The notes: generated by a model from the sequence alone, not told the origin. Shown: positions 24,329 to 33,878, counted from the stretch's first letter. The stretch is DNA of 39,925 bases from Rhodopseudomonas infernalis (GCF_022271405.1 NZ_JAJNAL010000043.1:1-39925); one strand, 5' to 3'. Numbers and translations are program-made.

Positions 24329-24916
24329 ATGTCCGCGCTGACTGACGCTCCCAGCAAGAATGACCTCCGCGCCGCCGCTCTGGCGCGCCGCCGCGGTCTG
24401 AGCGAGGCTGCGCGCACCGCCGCCGCGATGGCGATCGCGGCTCGAGGCCTTCCGTTCGAGCTGCCGCCGGGCGCGGTTGTGTCCGGCTACGCGCCGATCC
24501 GCGGCGAGCTCGATCCGTTGCCGCTGATGCAGGCGCTGGCGGCACGCGGCGCCCGCTTGGTGCTGCCGGCGGTGGTGCAGCAGGGCCGGCCGCTGCGTTT
24601 CCACGCCTGGCAGCCCGGCGATGCGCTGCTGCGCAGCCCGCTCGGCATCGACGAGCCGCGCCCCGAAGCGCCCGAACTCAATCCCGACATTCTGCTGATC
24701 CCGCTCGCCGCCTTCGACGGCCTCGGCCATCGCATCGGCTATGGCGCCGGCTATTACGATTGCACGCTCGAGGCGCTGGGTGCGGCGCGGCGCATCATCA
24801 CCGTCGGCCTCGCCTTCGCGGTGCAGCAAATTGCGGCCGTGCCTGCCGCCGCCCACGACGTGGCGCTGGATTATGTGCTAACCGAGCATGAGACGCTCAA
24901 TTTCCGGAGTCGATAG
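24329..24916 (+). CDS. 5-formyltetrahydrofolate cyclo-ligase
   Basis: A 195-residue enzyme converting 5-formyl-THF to 5,10-methenyl-THF with ATP in the cytoplasm. Diagnostic elements are the N-terminal NDLRAAALARRRGLS helix, the PIRGELDPLPL region and the C-terminal FDGLGHRIGYGAGYYD motif that forms the ATP/folate site. Length is standard. It starts at ATG 24329, just downstream of 6S RNA, and probably shares its transcript as in many proteobacteria. The YmdB-like gene follows 2 bp after its stop. Confidence 0.95.
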   Translation: MSALTDAPSKNDLRAAALARRRGLSEAARTAAAMAIAARGLPFELPPGAVVSGYAPIRGELDPLPLMQALAARGARLVLPAVVQQGRPLRFHAWQPGDALLRSPLGIDEPRPEAPELNPDILLIPLAAFDGLGHRIGYGAGYYDCTLEALGAARRIITVGLAFAVQQIAAVPAAAHDVALDYVLTEHETLNFRSR

Positions 24917-24918
24917 GT

Positions 24919-25767
24919 TTGCGCATTCTGTTCATCGGCGACGTGGTCGGCAAAGCGGGCCGCGTGGCGATCGCCGAACATCTCCCCGGCCTGATCCGCG
25001 ACTGGCAGCTCGACTGCACCATCATCAACGGCGAGAACGCCGCCGGCGGCTTCGGCATTACCGAGGCGATCTACAATGATTTCATCGACGCCGGCGCCGA
25101 TGCGGTGACGCTCGGCAACCACGCCTGGAATCAGAAGGAGGCGCTGGTGTTCATCGAGCGCGCGCCGCGGCTGATCCGGCCGGCCAACTTCCCGCGCCAC
25201 ACCCCCGGCCGCGGTGCCGCTCTGGTCGAGACCCGCAGCGGCGCGCGGGCCCTGGTGATCAACGCGATGGGCCGCGTGTTCATGGAGCCGCTGAACGATC
25301 CGTTCGCCGCGGTGGCGCGCGAACTCGACGCCTGCCCGCTGCGCGAGGCGGCCGACGCCATCGTGCTGGACTTCCACGGCGAAGCCTCGAGCGAAAAGCA
25401 GGGCATGGGTTACTTCTGCGACGGCAAGGTCAGCCTCGTCGTCGGCACCCACACCCATGTGCCGACCGCCGATCACCAGATCCTGCCCGGCGGCACCGCC
25501 TACATGACCGATGCCGGCATGACCGGCGATTATGATTCCGTGATCGGCATGCAGAAGGACGAGCCGCTGCACCGCTTCGTCACCGGCATCCCGCAGGGCC
25601 GCTTCGAACCAGCCAACGGCGTCGCCACGCTGAGCGGCGTCGCAGTCGAGACCGACAACGCGACCGGCCTCGCGATCCGCATCGCCCCCGTCCGCATCGG
25701 CGGCCGCTTGCATCAGGCGCGGCCTGAGTTCTGGACGAGTGAGCAGCCGCAAGCCGAGGCGCCGTAG
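24919..25767 (+). CDS. YmdB-like metallophosphoesterase (TIGR00282 family)
   Basis: A 282-residue protein starting at TTG 24919. Motifs of the family are IGDVVGKAGRVAIAEHLP at the start, INGENAAGGFGIT (about 36-48), VTLGNHAWNQKE (about 55-66) and VVGTHTHVPTADHQILP with GMTGDYDSVIGM in the second half. These supply the dinuclear-metal ligands. Homologues such as B. subtilis YmdB hydrolyse cyclic nucleotides (2',3'- and 3',5'-cAMP). It lies two bases behind the cyclo-ligase gene and must be co-transcribed with it. Confidence 0.93.
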   Translation: MRILFIGDVVGKAGRVAIAEHLPGLIRDWQLDCTIINGENAAGGFGITEAIYNDFIDAGADAVTLGNHAWNQKEALVFIERAPRLIRPANFPRHTPGRGAALVETRSGARALVINAMGRVFMEPLNDPFAAVARELDACPLREAADAIVLDFHGEASSEKQGMGYFCDGKVSLVVGTHTHVPTADHQILPGGTAYMTDAGMTGDYDSVIGMQKDEPLHRFVTGIPQGRFEPANGVATLSGVAVETDNATGLAIRIAPVRIGGRLHQARPEFWTSEQPQAEAP

Positions 25768-25878
25768 GGGTGGGCTGAGCGTAAGCGAAGCCCACGCGTC
25801 GCACGCGACGACGTCTCGTCCCTATGACGTCGCCGCTTTCCGCGTGGGCACGGCGCTACGCGCCTTTGCCCACCCTAC
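25768..25878. repeat. inverted repeat (gtgggc...gcccac type)
   Basis: GGGGTGGGCTGAGCGTAAGC...GCGCCTTTGCCCACCCTA is an imperfect inverted repeat with an inner CCCACGCG/CGCGTGGG pair. It begins immediately after the YmdB-like stop codon and is followed by a family-A copy. Probably a terminator-type element between convergent genes. Confidence 0.65.
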
Positions 25879-25891
25879 ATCCCACGTCACA

Positions 25892-25962
25892 CGTCATTGC
25901 GAGGAGCGCAGCGACGAAGCAATCCAGCCCGGTGCACGAGGCTGGATTGCTTCGCAATGACG
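25892..25962. repeat. palindromic repeat, family A
   Basis: CGTCATTGCGAGGAGCGCAGC...GGATTGCTTCGCAATGACG, the shortest full copy. It lies just past the stop of the PPK2 gene. Confidence 0.85.
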
Positions 25963-25971
25963 TGAAAAGCG

Positions 25972-26940
25972 TCAGTACCGTTCCGGCACATACATTTCCG
26001 GCGGGATCGGGGTGCGGATGTAGTCGGGGTGGTGGATACGCGGCGGCAGGACGACGCGTTCGGCCGGCAGGTCTTCGTAGGGGATCTGGTCCAGCAGATG
26101 CGCGATGCAGTTCAGCCGCGCCTTCTTCTTGTCGACGGCCTGCACCACGTGCCACGGCGCCTCGGCGATGTGGGTGCGCTCCAGCATCTCCTCCTTGGCC
26201 TTGGTGTAGTTCTCCCAGCGCGCGCGCGACTGCACGTCCATCGGGCTCAGCTTCCACTGCTTCAGGGGATCGTTGATCCGCATCATGAAGCGCAGCTGCT
26301 GCTCGTCGTCGGTGATCGAGAACCAGTATTTGATCAGCACGATGCCGGAGCGCACCAGCATGCGCTCGAATTCCGGCACCGAGCGGAAGAACTCCTCGAC
26401 CTCGGGCTCGGTGCAGAAGCCCATCACCCGCTCGACGCCGGCGCGGTTGTACCAGGAGCGATCGAACAGCACCATTTCCCCCGCCGCCGGCAGATGCGAG
26501 ACGTAGCGCTGGAAGTACCATTGGCTGCGCTCGCGCACGCTCGGCGCCGGCAGCGCCGCGACCCGGCAGATCCGCGGATTGAGCCGCTGGGTGATGCGCT
26601 TGATCACGCCGCCCTTGCCGGCAGAATCGCGGCCCTCGAAGATCACCACGACCTTGAGGCCCTGATGCTGCACCCAGCTCTGCAGCTTCACCAGTTCGCC
26701 CTGCAGCCGGAACAGTTCCTTGAAGTAGATCCGGCGGTCGATGGTGTCGGCGGGCGAATGGTCGGCGAATTCGTTGGTCAGCGCATCGAGCCGGTCGTCG
26801 TCGATTTCGAGTTCCAGTTCCTCATCGAAGCCGTCGAGCATCTCCGCCTCGATCCGCTGCCGCATGGTCGGCGTCGCGGTCAGTTTCTTGGCGGTGAGCT
26901 TGGCTGTCTTGGTCGGCTTGGCAGGGGGCTTGCGGGCCAT
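25972..26940 (-). CDS. ppk2: polyphosphate kinase 2
   Basis: A 322-residue PPK2-family enzyme that transfers phosphate between polyphosphate and nucleoside diphosphates (class I layout, one kinase domain). Walker A is EGRDSAGKGG (102-111). Walker B with the catalytic Asp is MVLFDRSWYNR (156-166). The lid region includes RNPRICRVAALPAPS-type residues 120-134. A basic Ala/Lys/Pro N-terminal tail (about 1-25) precedes the domain. The start at 26940 is supported by a GGAGATCCCC ribosome site; the frame to 26973 is not needed. It stands alone as a single gene. Confidence 0.93.
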   Translation of the reverse strand: MARKPPAKPTKTAKLTAKKLTATPTMRQRIEAEMLDGFDEELELEIDDDRLDALTNEFADHSPADTIDRRIYFKELFRLQGELVKLQSWVQHQGLKVVVIFEGRDSAGKGGVIKRITQRLNPRICRVAALPAPSVRERSQWYFQRYVSHLPAAGEMVLFDRSWYNRAGVERVMGFCTEPEVEEFFRSVPEFERMLVRSGIVLIKYWFSITDDEQQLRFMMRINDPLKQWKLSPMDVQSRARWENYTKAKEEMLERTHIAEAPWHVVQAVDKKKARLNCIAHLLDQIPYEDLPAERVVLPPRIHHPDYIRTPIPPEMYVPERY

Positions 26941-27176
26941 GGGGATCTCCGGGCAGGGGCAGACCCGGCACATGCCGTTTGTATTTGTCGCCCGTATGAC
27001 GGGCGTACAGAGCTGCGGTGATTTGGCACGCGTACGTCGTTATCGCGCTCACCACGAACCGCAGCGCGCCCCCTCTCCCGCTTGCGGGAGAGGGCTGGGG
27101 TGAGGGCGCCCCAGGCAATGAGTCCGCGTTTCGCTGAGAGGAGAGCCCTCACCCGCCGCGCGCGCGGCGCGGGTGA
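26941..27176. repeat. intergenic region with 'ctctcccgcttgcgggagag' repeat
   Basis: It contains CCCTCTCCCGCTTGCGGGAGAGGGCTGGGGTGAGGG (27070-27105, described in pieces: an 18-bp hairpin plus tail), nearly identical to 39815-39854. A second half, 'gagagccctcacccgccgcgcgcgcggcgcgggtg', runs up to the decarboxylase stop. It can terminate the decarboxylase operon. The remainder should contain the ppk2 promoter. Confidence 0.6.
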
Positions 27177-28649
27177 TCAGCCCGTTCGCGCGGCGCCGAA
27201 TTTGAGGACGGCATCGACCATCCGGTCGACATCCTCATACGTGGTCCGGTGATTGACGATGGCGGCGCGGATGGCGAGGTGGCCGTCGATCGTGGTGGCG
27301 GAGGGGGCGGCCATTCCCGACTCGTGCAGGTCGGCTACCATCTCGGCGTTCAGCGCGTCGGCATCCATCCCGCTCTGTGCACGATAGCGGAAGCAGACGA
27401 TGTTGAGCGTGACCGGCGCCAGCAACTCGAGCTGCGGCTCGCGGCGCACGCGGGCCTCGAGATGCCGCGCGATCGCGCAGGTCTGGGCGATCATGGCGCC
27501 GAGCCGCTCGGTGCCGTAGGTCTTCAGCGTGAACCAGGTCTTCAACGCGCGGAAGCCGCGTGACAAATCCGGGCCGAAATCGCACGGCCAGGGCGAGCCG
27601 CCGGCGAGGCCGCGGGTCTCGCGGCGCAAGTAAGCGGCCGGTGCCGCGAAGGTCGCGCGGTGCTGCTCGCCGTCGCGCACGATCAGGAAGCCGGCGTCGT
27701 AGTTCACCTGGCCCCATTTGTGGAAATCGAGCGCGATCGAGTCGGCTTCGCTCAGCCCGGCGAGCTTCGGCGCGATCTCCGGCGACAGCATGCCGAGCGA
27801 GCCGTAGGCGCCGTCGATGTGAAACCACAGGGCTTCGTCGCGGCAGAGCTGTGCCAAAGCGGCGAGATCATCGATCGCGCCGGTGTCGACGGTGCCGGCC
27901 GAGCCGGTCACCAGAAACGGCCGGAATCCTGCGGCGCGGTCTTCGGCGATGCGCCGGCGCAGCGCCGCGATGTCGATGCGGTGCGCGGCGTCGAACGGGA
28001 TCCGCCGCATCGCGCCGCGGCCGAGCCCGGCGAGATCGGCCGCCTGCACCACGCAGCCATGCGCCGCCGCCGACGCGTAGGCGGTGAGCGGCTCGCCGGC
28101 GAGCCCGCCCTCGCGCACCTGCGGCCCGAGCGCCGCCGCCCGCGCCACCAGCAGCGCCATGAAATTCGCCATCGACGAGCCGGTGACGAACACGCCGCTC
28201 GCGGTGTCGGGAAAGCCGAACAGCTCGCGCACCCAGCGCACGATCTGGCGCTCGACCTCGATGCCGACGTGATTGCGGCCGCCGCAATTGGCGTTCAGCC
28301 CGGCCGCCAGCATCTCGGCGAGCATTCCCACGGCGGTGCCGCCGCCATGCACCCAGCCCATGAAGCCGGGATGCACATTGCCGGTCGCATACGGCGCGAT
28401 GGCGTCGGTGAAGTCGGCATACACCTCGCCGAGCGGGGTTTCGCCGCGCGGCAGCGCCGCGCTGAAGCGCGCCCGCACATCGTCCGGCAGCGGCTGCCAC
28501 ACCGGCCGCTCGCGCACCTGCGCGATGTGATCGATCATGTCGTCGAGCATGCGATGCGCGTCGGCGCGCAGCGCGGTCCAGTCGTCGGGATCGAGGCTGG
28601 TCGGGGGATTCGGGACGGCGTCGGCCGGCCCGCCTTGTTCGGCACTCAC
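27177..28649 (-). CDS. group II pyridoxal-5'-phosphate-dependent decarboxylase
   Basis: A 490-residue fold-type I decarboxylase related to aromatic-L-amino-acid/glutamate/DABA decarboxylases. The PLP-binding lysine is Lys311 in LDFHKWGQVNYD. Asp279 in HIDGAYG pairs with the pyridine nitrogen, and His197 in YASAAAHG stacks on the cofactor. HPGFMGWVHGGG (93-104) matches the substrate-pocket loop of the aromatic class. It starts with GTG 28649; no strong ribosome site is visible. It is the last of three genes (531-residue PLP enzyme, ATP-grasp, decarboxylase), 42 bp after the ATP-grasp stop. The substrate is unknown; an amino acid or aminoacyl product is likely. Confidence 0.9.
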   Translation of the reverse strand: MSAEQGGPADAVPNPPTSLDPDDWTALRADAHRMLDDMIDHIAQVRERPVWQPLPDDVRARFSAALPRGETPLGEVYADFTDAIAPYATGNVHPGFMGWVHGGGTAVGMLAEMLAAGLNANCGGRNHVGIEVERQIVRWVRELFGFPDTASGVFVTGSSMANFMALLVARAAALGPQVREGGLAGEPLTAYASAAAHGCVVQAADLAGLGRGAMRRIPFDAAHRIDIAALRRRIAEDRAAGFRPFLVTGSAGTVDTGAIDDLAALAQLCRDEALWFHIDGAYGSLGMLSPEIAPKLAGLSEADSIALDFHKWGQVNYDAGFLIVRDGEQHRATFAAPAAYLRRETRGLAGGSPWPCDFGPDLSRGFRALKTWFTLKTYGTERLGAMIAQTCAIARHLEARVRREPQLELLAPVTLNIVCFRYRAQSGMDADALNAEMVADLHESGMAAPSATTIDGHLAIRAAIVNHRTTYEDVDRMVDAVLKFGAARTG

Positions 28650-28691
28650 ATCAGGACTCGCTGCAGACGCGTTGGAAACTTGCCTCGCGCC

Positions 28692-29921
28692 TTACGCCAC
28701 GTCTTGCCGGCGCGCCGCAACGTGGCGCTCCAGCATCGTGGCGAAGGCCTCGAAGATCTTCGTCATCTGCGGCGGCTTGTAGGGATAGACCTCGGGGCTG
28801 TCCATATTGTGCACCACCGCGGTGTTGTCGATCTCGAACACCAGCAGGTCGCCGTTCGGCGTCTGGGCGCAGTCGATGGTGAAGTAATCGAGACCGATCC
28901 GCTCGGCGAGGCCCTGCAGCGCGGTGCGATGCCGGCGCGCGAAGCCGAAATCGAAGGTGTGGAAGAACGCCGCTTCCTCCAGCCGCTTGCTGGCGCTCTG
29001 CGCCATGCCGGCGTTGAGGTACCAGATGTCCCAGCGGTCGGCGATCGCCATATGGCAGGCGTAGGGCTTGCCGTCGGCCACGACGATCCGGTACTTGCGA
29101 AACAGCCCGTCGTCGCTGGCATAGTCGACGTACCGCGCGACGAAATACTCGGTCTCGGTGCGCTCGGCGAGATACGCCGTGAGCGCCGCGCAGCTCTCGA
29201 TCCGCGCCAGCCCGAAGCCGGCATGCGAGCCGCGCGGCCGCACGATCACCGGGAAGGCGACGCCGCCGGCGGCGTCCTGCAGGGTTGCGCTGCCTTCGGC
29301 CACCGCAACGAGCGCGCCGCGCGACACCGGGATGGTGGCCGGGATGTCGAGCCCGTCGACGTCGCCGATCAGCCGATACAGCTTGTCGCGGTCGAGATGG
29401 CGGATCAGCTTCGGCGCGTTGAGCAGCGGCACCGGCCAGCTGTCGGCGCGCGCCTCGATCGCCGCCAGCGCGCCGCGGCATTCCTCCGAATCGGAGGCGA
29501 TCACGATCGCGACGTCGTGCGGCGGGAGCGGATCGGGAAGCGGCACACCGTCGACGACGTACAGCGTCAGCAGCTCGATCCCGGAGGTCTCCAGCAGGAA
29601 TTCGATCGGCGTGTTGCCGCCCATGTCGATATCGGCGGCGAGCGCCAGCACCCGCAGCCGCGGCTGCGCGCTGGAGCAGGGCGATCGAAACAGCTGATGC
29701 TGCGCCAGCGTCTCGGTCTGCACCGAGAGGCCGGCCTGCTTGTGGCCGAACAGCTGCGTGAGCAGCGCGAGGTCGAGCTGCTCGCCGGCGGTCGCGGTGC
29801 CGTCCTCGACCTTGCCCATCAGCTCCTGCCACAGCGGAAGCAGGTTCTCACCGTCGAACGCGCGCTTGGTCAGGCGTGCAAAGCCGATCCGGTCGGCGAT
29901 GGGCTGCGGGTCAGAGGGCAT
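28692..29921 (-). CDS. ATP-grasp ligase-like protein
   Basis: A 409-residue protein. An N-terminal helical segment (about 1-80) precedes a Rossmann-like pre-ATP-grasp domain (RVLALAADIDMGGNTPIEFLL, about 90-110). The ATP-grasp domain (about 175-375) shows FPVIVRPRGSHAGFGLARI (ATP lysine region, here Arg-rich), the hinge EYFVARYVDY and the metal-binding set Asp350, Glu363 and Asn366 (LLVFEIDN). ATP-grasp enzymes join a carboxylate, via acyl phosphate, to an amine or thiol. It overlaps the upstream PLP gene by 11 bp and is preceded by AAGGA. Substrates are unknown. Association with two PLP enzymes suggests formation of an amide from amino-acid-derived pieces (inference). Confidence 0.8.
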   Translation of the reverse strand: MPSDPQPIADRIGFARLTKRAFDGENLLPLWQELMGKVEDGTATAGEQLDLALLTQLFGHKQAGLSVQTETLAQHQLFRSPCSSAQPRLRVLALAADIDMGGNTPIEFLLETSGIELLTLYVVDGVPLPDPLPPHDVAIVIASDSEECRGALAAIEARADSWPVPLLNAPKLIRHLDRDKLYRLIGDVDGLDIPATIPVSRGALVAVAEGSATLQDAAGGVAFPVIVRPRGSHAGFGLARIESCAALTAYLAERTETEYFVARYVDYASDDGLFRKYRIVVADGKPYACHMAIADRWDIWYLNAGMAQSASKRLEEAAFFHTFDFGFARRHRTALQGLAERIGLDYFTIDCAQTPNGDLLVFEIDNTAVVHNMDSPEVYPYKPPQMTKIFEAFATMLERHVAARRQDVA

Positions 29922-31506
29922 GGAGGTCCTTGGCTGGTGCGGTGAAGTCGGGCTGCGTCAGCAGCGCGGCGAGGCGGGCGATCACGGTCGCGGCGTCGGC
30001 GAGAATGGGAGCAATGGCCTGGTCTGCGTCGCCGGGATTCGCCGCCCAGGCGTCCACCACATGGCGGGCGCTGATGCAGATCCGCAGCGCTGCGGCCTCG
30101 TCCTCGTTGCGTCCGCCCCAGCCGACCGGCTGGCCGATCAGGCAGGGCGTGTCGGCGTCGTTCTGAAGGGCGGCATAAAGCGCGCGGCAGCGCGGCAGCG
30201 ACAGCGGCGCGCCGTCCGGCTCGCAGGTGAAGGCGAAGATCGTCGGCGCGGCGAATTCGTCGGCCTCGGCCGGCCGCGGCTGCGGCGGCTGCAGCCGCAG
30301 CGCCGGCGAAGCCTGGATCAGCCGGGCGATGCCGTCGCCGAGCCCGCGCAGCGCGGCGCGGCGGAATGTCTCCGGCACCGCGTGATACGCCTGGATCTCT
30401 TCGAGCGCCGCCTCCCAGCGCAGCCATTGGCCGAAATTCGGTGACGTGGCGAACGCCCCGCGCAGGCCGCGCCAGCGCATCGGCCAATCGCTCAGCGTCG
30501 TATAGGCGGCGAGCCCGGTCGCCAGCGCGCCGGCGTGGTCGAGCGTGGCCGTGAGCCGCTGCGGCACCAGCACCGCGCCGCTGAACGCCGGCCCGGCGTA
30601 GTATTTCGAGCCGGTGATCTGCACCAGATCGCCCCGCGCGAGGCAGCGCGCGATGCGGCGGCGGCCGAGCCGCATCTGGCAGGCATCGACCACGATCTGC
30701 ACGCGCCCCGGCCAGCGCGCCGCAATCTCGTCCGCATAGGCGTCGCTCGGCGCCTGCAGGCCGAGCTTGGAGCAGTCCATCACCTGCAGCATCACCCGCG
30801 CGCCACGCGCGACCAGCGTCTCCACCGTCTCCAGCACCTCGGCGTCGATTTCGGCGGAGCTGCGCAGCCGGCCGTCGCCGCGCAGCCGCACCGCGATGCT
30901 GCGCACCGGGCCGAGCCCTTCGATCGGCGCGCCCGTGGTCACGCTGCAATCGTTGGTGCTGCGCGCGGTGAAATGCAGGCCCCGCGCCGTCAAGGCGGTG
31001 CCGGAGCCGCTCTGGTCGGCGCCGACTACCACCGTCACCAGCTCGTCGCCGAGTAGCGCGCGACTCAGCGCCAGCGCCTGCAGTTGTGCGTCGGTGCCGG
31101 ATGCCGCGAACACCACCTCGGTGCCCGAGCCGCCGAGCCCGAGCAGCGCGCGGAGGTCCTCACGCATCGCCTCGACCCGCGCATCGAAGCAGGCGATCAG
31201 ACCGTGCAGGATGGCGGAAGCCATCAGCGCCGTGCGCGCCGAGTCGGCAGCGTCGTAGCCGCGCTGCGAGATGGTGGTGGCGGTGCAGGACGCAAAGCTC
31301 GGGATCGCCGGTGTCGGCGCCGCGCTACAGCCATAGGCGTTGCGGCCGGTGGCCGGGTCGCGCGTCAGCCGCGCATCGCCGCCGCTGATCAGCAATTGGT
31401 CGAGCGGGGCGAACAGCTCGCGCAACGGCGAGGGGGCGCGGAGTCCTGGCTCGGGCGGTGCCCGGCGGTCGGCGACGATGTGCGGCGCGCTCGCGGAGTT
31501 CGACAT
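29911..31506 (-). CDS. fold-type I PLP enzyme (aminotransferase class V / cysteine desulfurase-like)
   Basis: A 531-residue protein. The fold-type I core runs from about 60 to 400: GYDAADSARTAL and TEVVFAASGTDAQLQALALS (PLP phosphate-binding loop, about 129-148), Asp274 in IVVDACQ, and the Schiff-base lysine Lys301 in ITGSKYYAGPAFSG. The VDAxQ...SK(Y/L)xxGP pattern is that of class V enzymes, but the length and N-terminal part are unusual. It is not a cysteine desulfurase by any visible catalytic Cys loop. A GAGAGG ribosome site precedes the ATG. It is the first gene of a three-gene operon and overlaps the ATP-grasp gene. The reaction is unknown. Confidence 0.75.
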   Translation of the reverse strand: MSNSASAPHIVADRRAPPEPGLRAPSPLRELFAPLDQLLISGGDARLTRDPATGRNAYGCSAAPTPAIPSFASCTATTISQRGYDAADSARTALMASAILHGLIACFDARVEAMREDLRALLGLGGSGTEVVFAASGTDAQLQALALSRALLGDELVTVVVGADQSGSGTALTARGLHFTARSTNDCSVTTGAPIEGLGPVRSIAVRLRGDGRLRSSAEIDAEVLETVETLVARGARVMLQVMDCSKLGLQAPSDAYADEIAARWPGRVQIVVDACQMRLGRRRIARCLARGDLVQITGSKYYAGPAFSGAVLVPQRLTATLDHAGALATGLAAYTTLSDWPMRWRGLRGAFATSPNFGQWLRWEAALEEIQAYHAVPETFRRAALRGLGDGIARLIQASPALRLQPPQPRPAEADEFAAPTIFAFTCEPDGAPLSLPRCRALYAALQNDADTPCLIGQPVGWGGRNEDEAAALRICISARHVVDAWAANPGDADQAIAPILADAATVIARLAALLTQPDFTAPAKDLHAL

Positions 31507-31616
31507 CGCTCAGCCTCTCACCCGGCCGTGGCCGGGCGGTCGTCGAAAGGCGCCAGCCGAATGCCGGGCGCCGTGACCCTCGTCAAGCCTAAACCGGCTT
31601 GGTTAATATCGGTTTA

Positions 31617-31650
31617 CCAACCCGGCCGCCGAAACCGGCGGCCGGGTTGG
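31617..31650 (-). terminator. terminator-like hairpin after chemoreceptor gene
   Basis: A 15-bp perfect stem CCAACCCGGCCGCCG / CGGCGGCCGGGTTGG with loop AAAC, 6 bp past the minus-strand stop at 31657. No long U-tract follows. It separates the chemoreceptor gene from the PLP/ATP-grasp operon, whose promoter should lie in 31507-31616. Confidence 0.65.
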
Positions 31651-31656
31651 CCGGGA

Positions 31657-33348
31657 CTACGCGGCGCGGACGTTGTCGAGGAATTTCGTCACTTCGACCT
31701 TGAGCCGCGCGCTGTTCTGCGACAGCGATTGCGCCGCCGACAGCACCTGGCTCGACGCCGAACCGGTCTCGGTGGCGCCGCGCTGAACTTCAGTGATGTT
31801 GGCCGAGACCTGCTGGGTGCCCTGCGCCGCCTGCGAGACGTTGCGGGAAATCTCCTGCGTGGCCGCGCCCTGTTCCTCGACCGCCGACGCAATCGTGGAG
31901 GAGATCTCCGACATCCGCCCGATGGTGCCGCCGATCTCCCGGATCGCCGCCACCGACTGATCGGTCGCGGCTTGGATGCCGTTGATCTGCTGGCTGATCT
32001 CGCCGGTGGCCTTGGCGGTCTGCTCGGCCAGTGCCTTGACCTCGGCGGCCACCACGGCGAAGCCGCGGCCGGCCTCGCCGGCGCGGGCCGCTTCGATCGT
32101 GGCATTGAGGGCCAGCAGGTTGGTCTGGCCAGCGATGGTGTTGATCAGTTCGACGACGTCGCCGATCCGCGCCGCCGCCTTGGCGAGCTCCTCGACGCGG
32201 CCGTTGGTGGCGCGGGCCTGCTCGACCGCCTCGTGGGCGATCCGCGCCGATTCCTGGACCTGGCGGCTGATCTCGTTGACCGACGAACTCATCTCCTCGG
32301 TGGCCGACGCCACCGACTGCACGTTGGTGGAGGCTTCCTCGGACGCCGAGGTCACCATCGTGGCGAGGTGCTGCGAACGCTCGGCCGTCGAGGCCAGCAT
32401 CGTGGCCGAGGCTTCGAGTTCGTGCGACGCCGAGGACACCGTGTCGACGATCTCGCCGATGGCGCGTTCGAAGTCGCCGGCGAGGCGCATCGTGTCGGCC
32501 TTGCGCTGCGCGGCGGCGCGGGCTTCGGCTTCCGCTTGGCCGGCCTGCAGCCGCTGCCGCTCGATGGCGTTGACCTTGAACACCTCGACGGCGCCGGCCA
32601 TGTCGCCGATTTCGTCGGCGCGGCCGACGCCCGGCACTTCGGCCTCCAGCCGGCCGGCGGCGAGCTGTTTCATCGCCTGCGTGATCGCATCGATCGGCCG
32701 GGTGATGCCGCGCGCCACCAGCACCGACACCAGCGTGATGATCAGCAGCACGATCGCGGCGGCGATCAGCAGCCGCTGCGTCGCGCTCCAGGTCTGGGCC
32801 TGCAGATCGTCGATATAGACGCCGGTGCCGACGATCCAGCCCCACGGCGCGAAGCCGGCGACGCGGCTGAGCTTGGGGAACTGCTGCTCGGAGCCCGGCT
32901 TAGGCCAGACGTAATCGACATAGCCGCTGCCGTCGCGGCGTACCGTGTCGACCATCTCGCGGAACAGCAGCTTGCCGTTCGGGTCCTTGGTGTTGGTCTG
33001 ATCCTGGCCGATCAGCTGCTTGGCGATCGGGTGCATCAGCATCCGGCTCTGCATGTCGGTGATGAAGAAGTACTCGTTGCCGCCGTAGCGCAGCTTGGCG
33101 ATCCGCGCCTGGGCGCGCTTCTGCGCCTCGTCGGTGCTGATCTCGCCGCGCTGCGCGGCGTCATGCTCGTCCTTGACGATCGCGATCGCCAGATCGGCCA
33201 GATGGGCAAGCTCGATCTGCTTCTGCTGCTTCAAGCCCGAGGCGATTTCTTCCGAGGCGAGCAGGCTCGTCATCAGGAGACCGGCGAAGCCCAGTCCGAT
33301 CAACAGATAGATCCTGCGGCCGATCGTCATGCGTAGTTTGGACAGCAT
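31657..33348 (-). CDS. methyl-accepting chemotaxis protein with single Cache domain
   Basis: A 563-residue transmembrane chemoreceptor. TM1 lies at about 13-30. The periplasmic sCache_2-type sensor spans about 40-190 ([20 protein letters not shown], then [14 protein letters not shown]). TM2 is at about 193-212, HAMP at about 212-265 ([11 protein letters not shown]), and the signalling domain follows with the conserved tip (about 420-450: [21 protein letters not shown]). sCache_2 receptors commonly sense small carboxylates, but the ligand cannot be assigned. There is no C-terminal CheR-tethering pentapeptide. No che genes are adjacent, so it is an orphan receptor. The gene ends at the hairpin 31617-31650. 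Confidence 0.95.
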   Translation of the reverse strand: MLSKLRMTIGRRIYLLIGLGFAGLLMTSLLASEEIASGLKQQKQIELAHLADLAIAIVKDEHDAAQRGEISTDEAQKRAQARIAKLRYGGNEYFFITDMQSRMLMHPIAKQLIGQDQTNTKDPNGKLLFREMVDTVRRDGSGYVDYVWPKPGSEQQFPKLSRVAGFAPWGWIVGTGVYIDDLQAQTWSATQRLLIAAAIVLLIITLVSVLVARGITRPIDAITQAMKQLAAGRLEAEVPGVGRADEIGDMAGAVEVFKVNAIERQRLQAGQAEAEARAAAQRKADTMRLAGDFERAIGEIVDTVSSASHELEASATMLASTAERSQHLATMVTSASEEASTNVQSVASATEEMSSSVNEISRQVQESARIAHEAVEQARATNGRVEELAKAAARIGDVVELINTIAGQTNLLALNATIEAARAGEAGRGFAVVAAEVKALAEQTAKATGEISQQINGIQAATDQSVAAIREIGGTIGRMSEISSTIASAVEEQGAATQEISRNVSQAAQGTQQVSANITEVQRGATETGSASSQVLSAAQSLSQNSARLKVEVTKFLDNVRAA

Positions 33349-33878
33349 TCTGCATTCCCGTTTGAATTGGCGATGGAGTGGGGATCAGGCCGAGCCCGGC
33401 GATCCATGCATGCGGGCCCCTTGTGGCGGTCACGCGGCTGGCGAAGCGCCATCCGCGTGTGCTCGCGCCGTCGGCGAGCGCACGTCCGCGGGCGTCGCCT
33501 CGGAAGGCGTCGAGCGGGGCCACGCATGCCGATGGGGTCTTGCGTCGCTTGCGAGCGAGCCGCGGCAGCGTTGCTGCCGACTGCATCAATCGAGCGACGG
33601 TGTCAGGACCTGAACTATCCATGAAGATTGATAGCTAATGGTAAACAGCTGGCTGGCGGATTGCCGCTCGCAGAACTACCAGTCCGAAAATCGCATCAGT
33701 TTCGGCATTAATTTACCGTTCGGAGTGCTCGCCGGAAAAACTTTAGTCGAGTCACGGCCAGCGGCAGGCGTCGCTCACAAAATATCATTTTGGCGCGAAG
33801 GAAAGCCGGGGGGCGTCCGTAATCGTCACATCAGTCGGCGCGGTGCCGGCCGTCCGCTGAGTGTGAGGAGAGGACCTG
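33349..33878. other. 530-bp intergenic region without identified gene
   Basis: Divergent promoter region of the chemoreceptor (leftward) and the small secreted protein (rightward). Positions about 33620-33800 are clearly AT-richer than the surroundings ('ttaatttaccgttc', 'caaaatatcattttgg'). The last element, CAAAATATCATTTTGG (about 33779-33794), is an imperfect palindrome. I see no convincing open reading frame; the long frames here show shadow-like codon use. Confidence 0.5.

Noticed and set aside
27660-29945. Long plus-strand open frame opposite the decarboxylase and ATP-grasp genes
   Set aside because: Motif-free antisense shadow; all enzyme motifs are on the minus strand.
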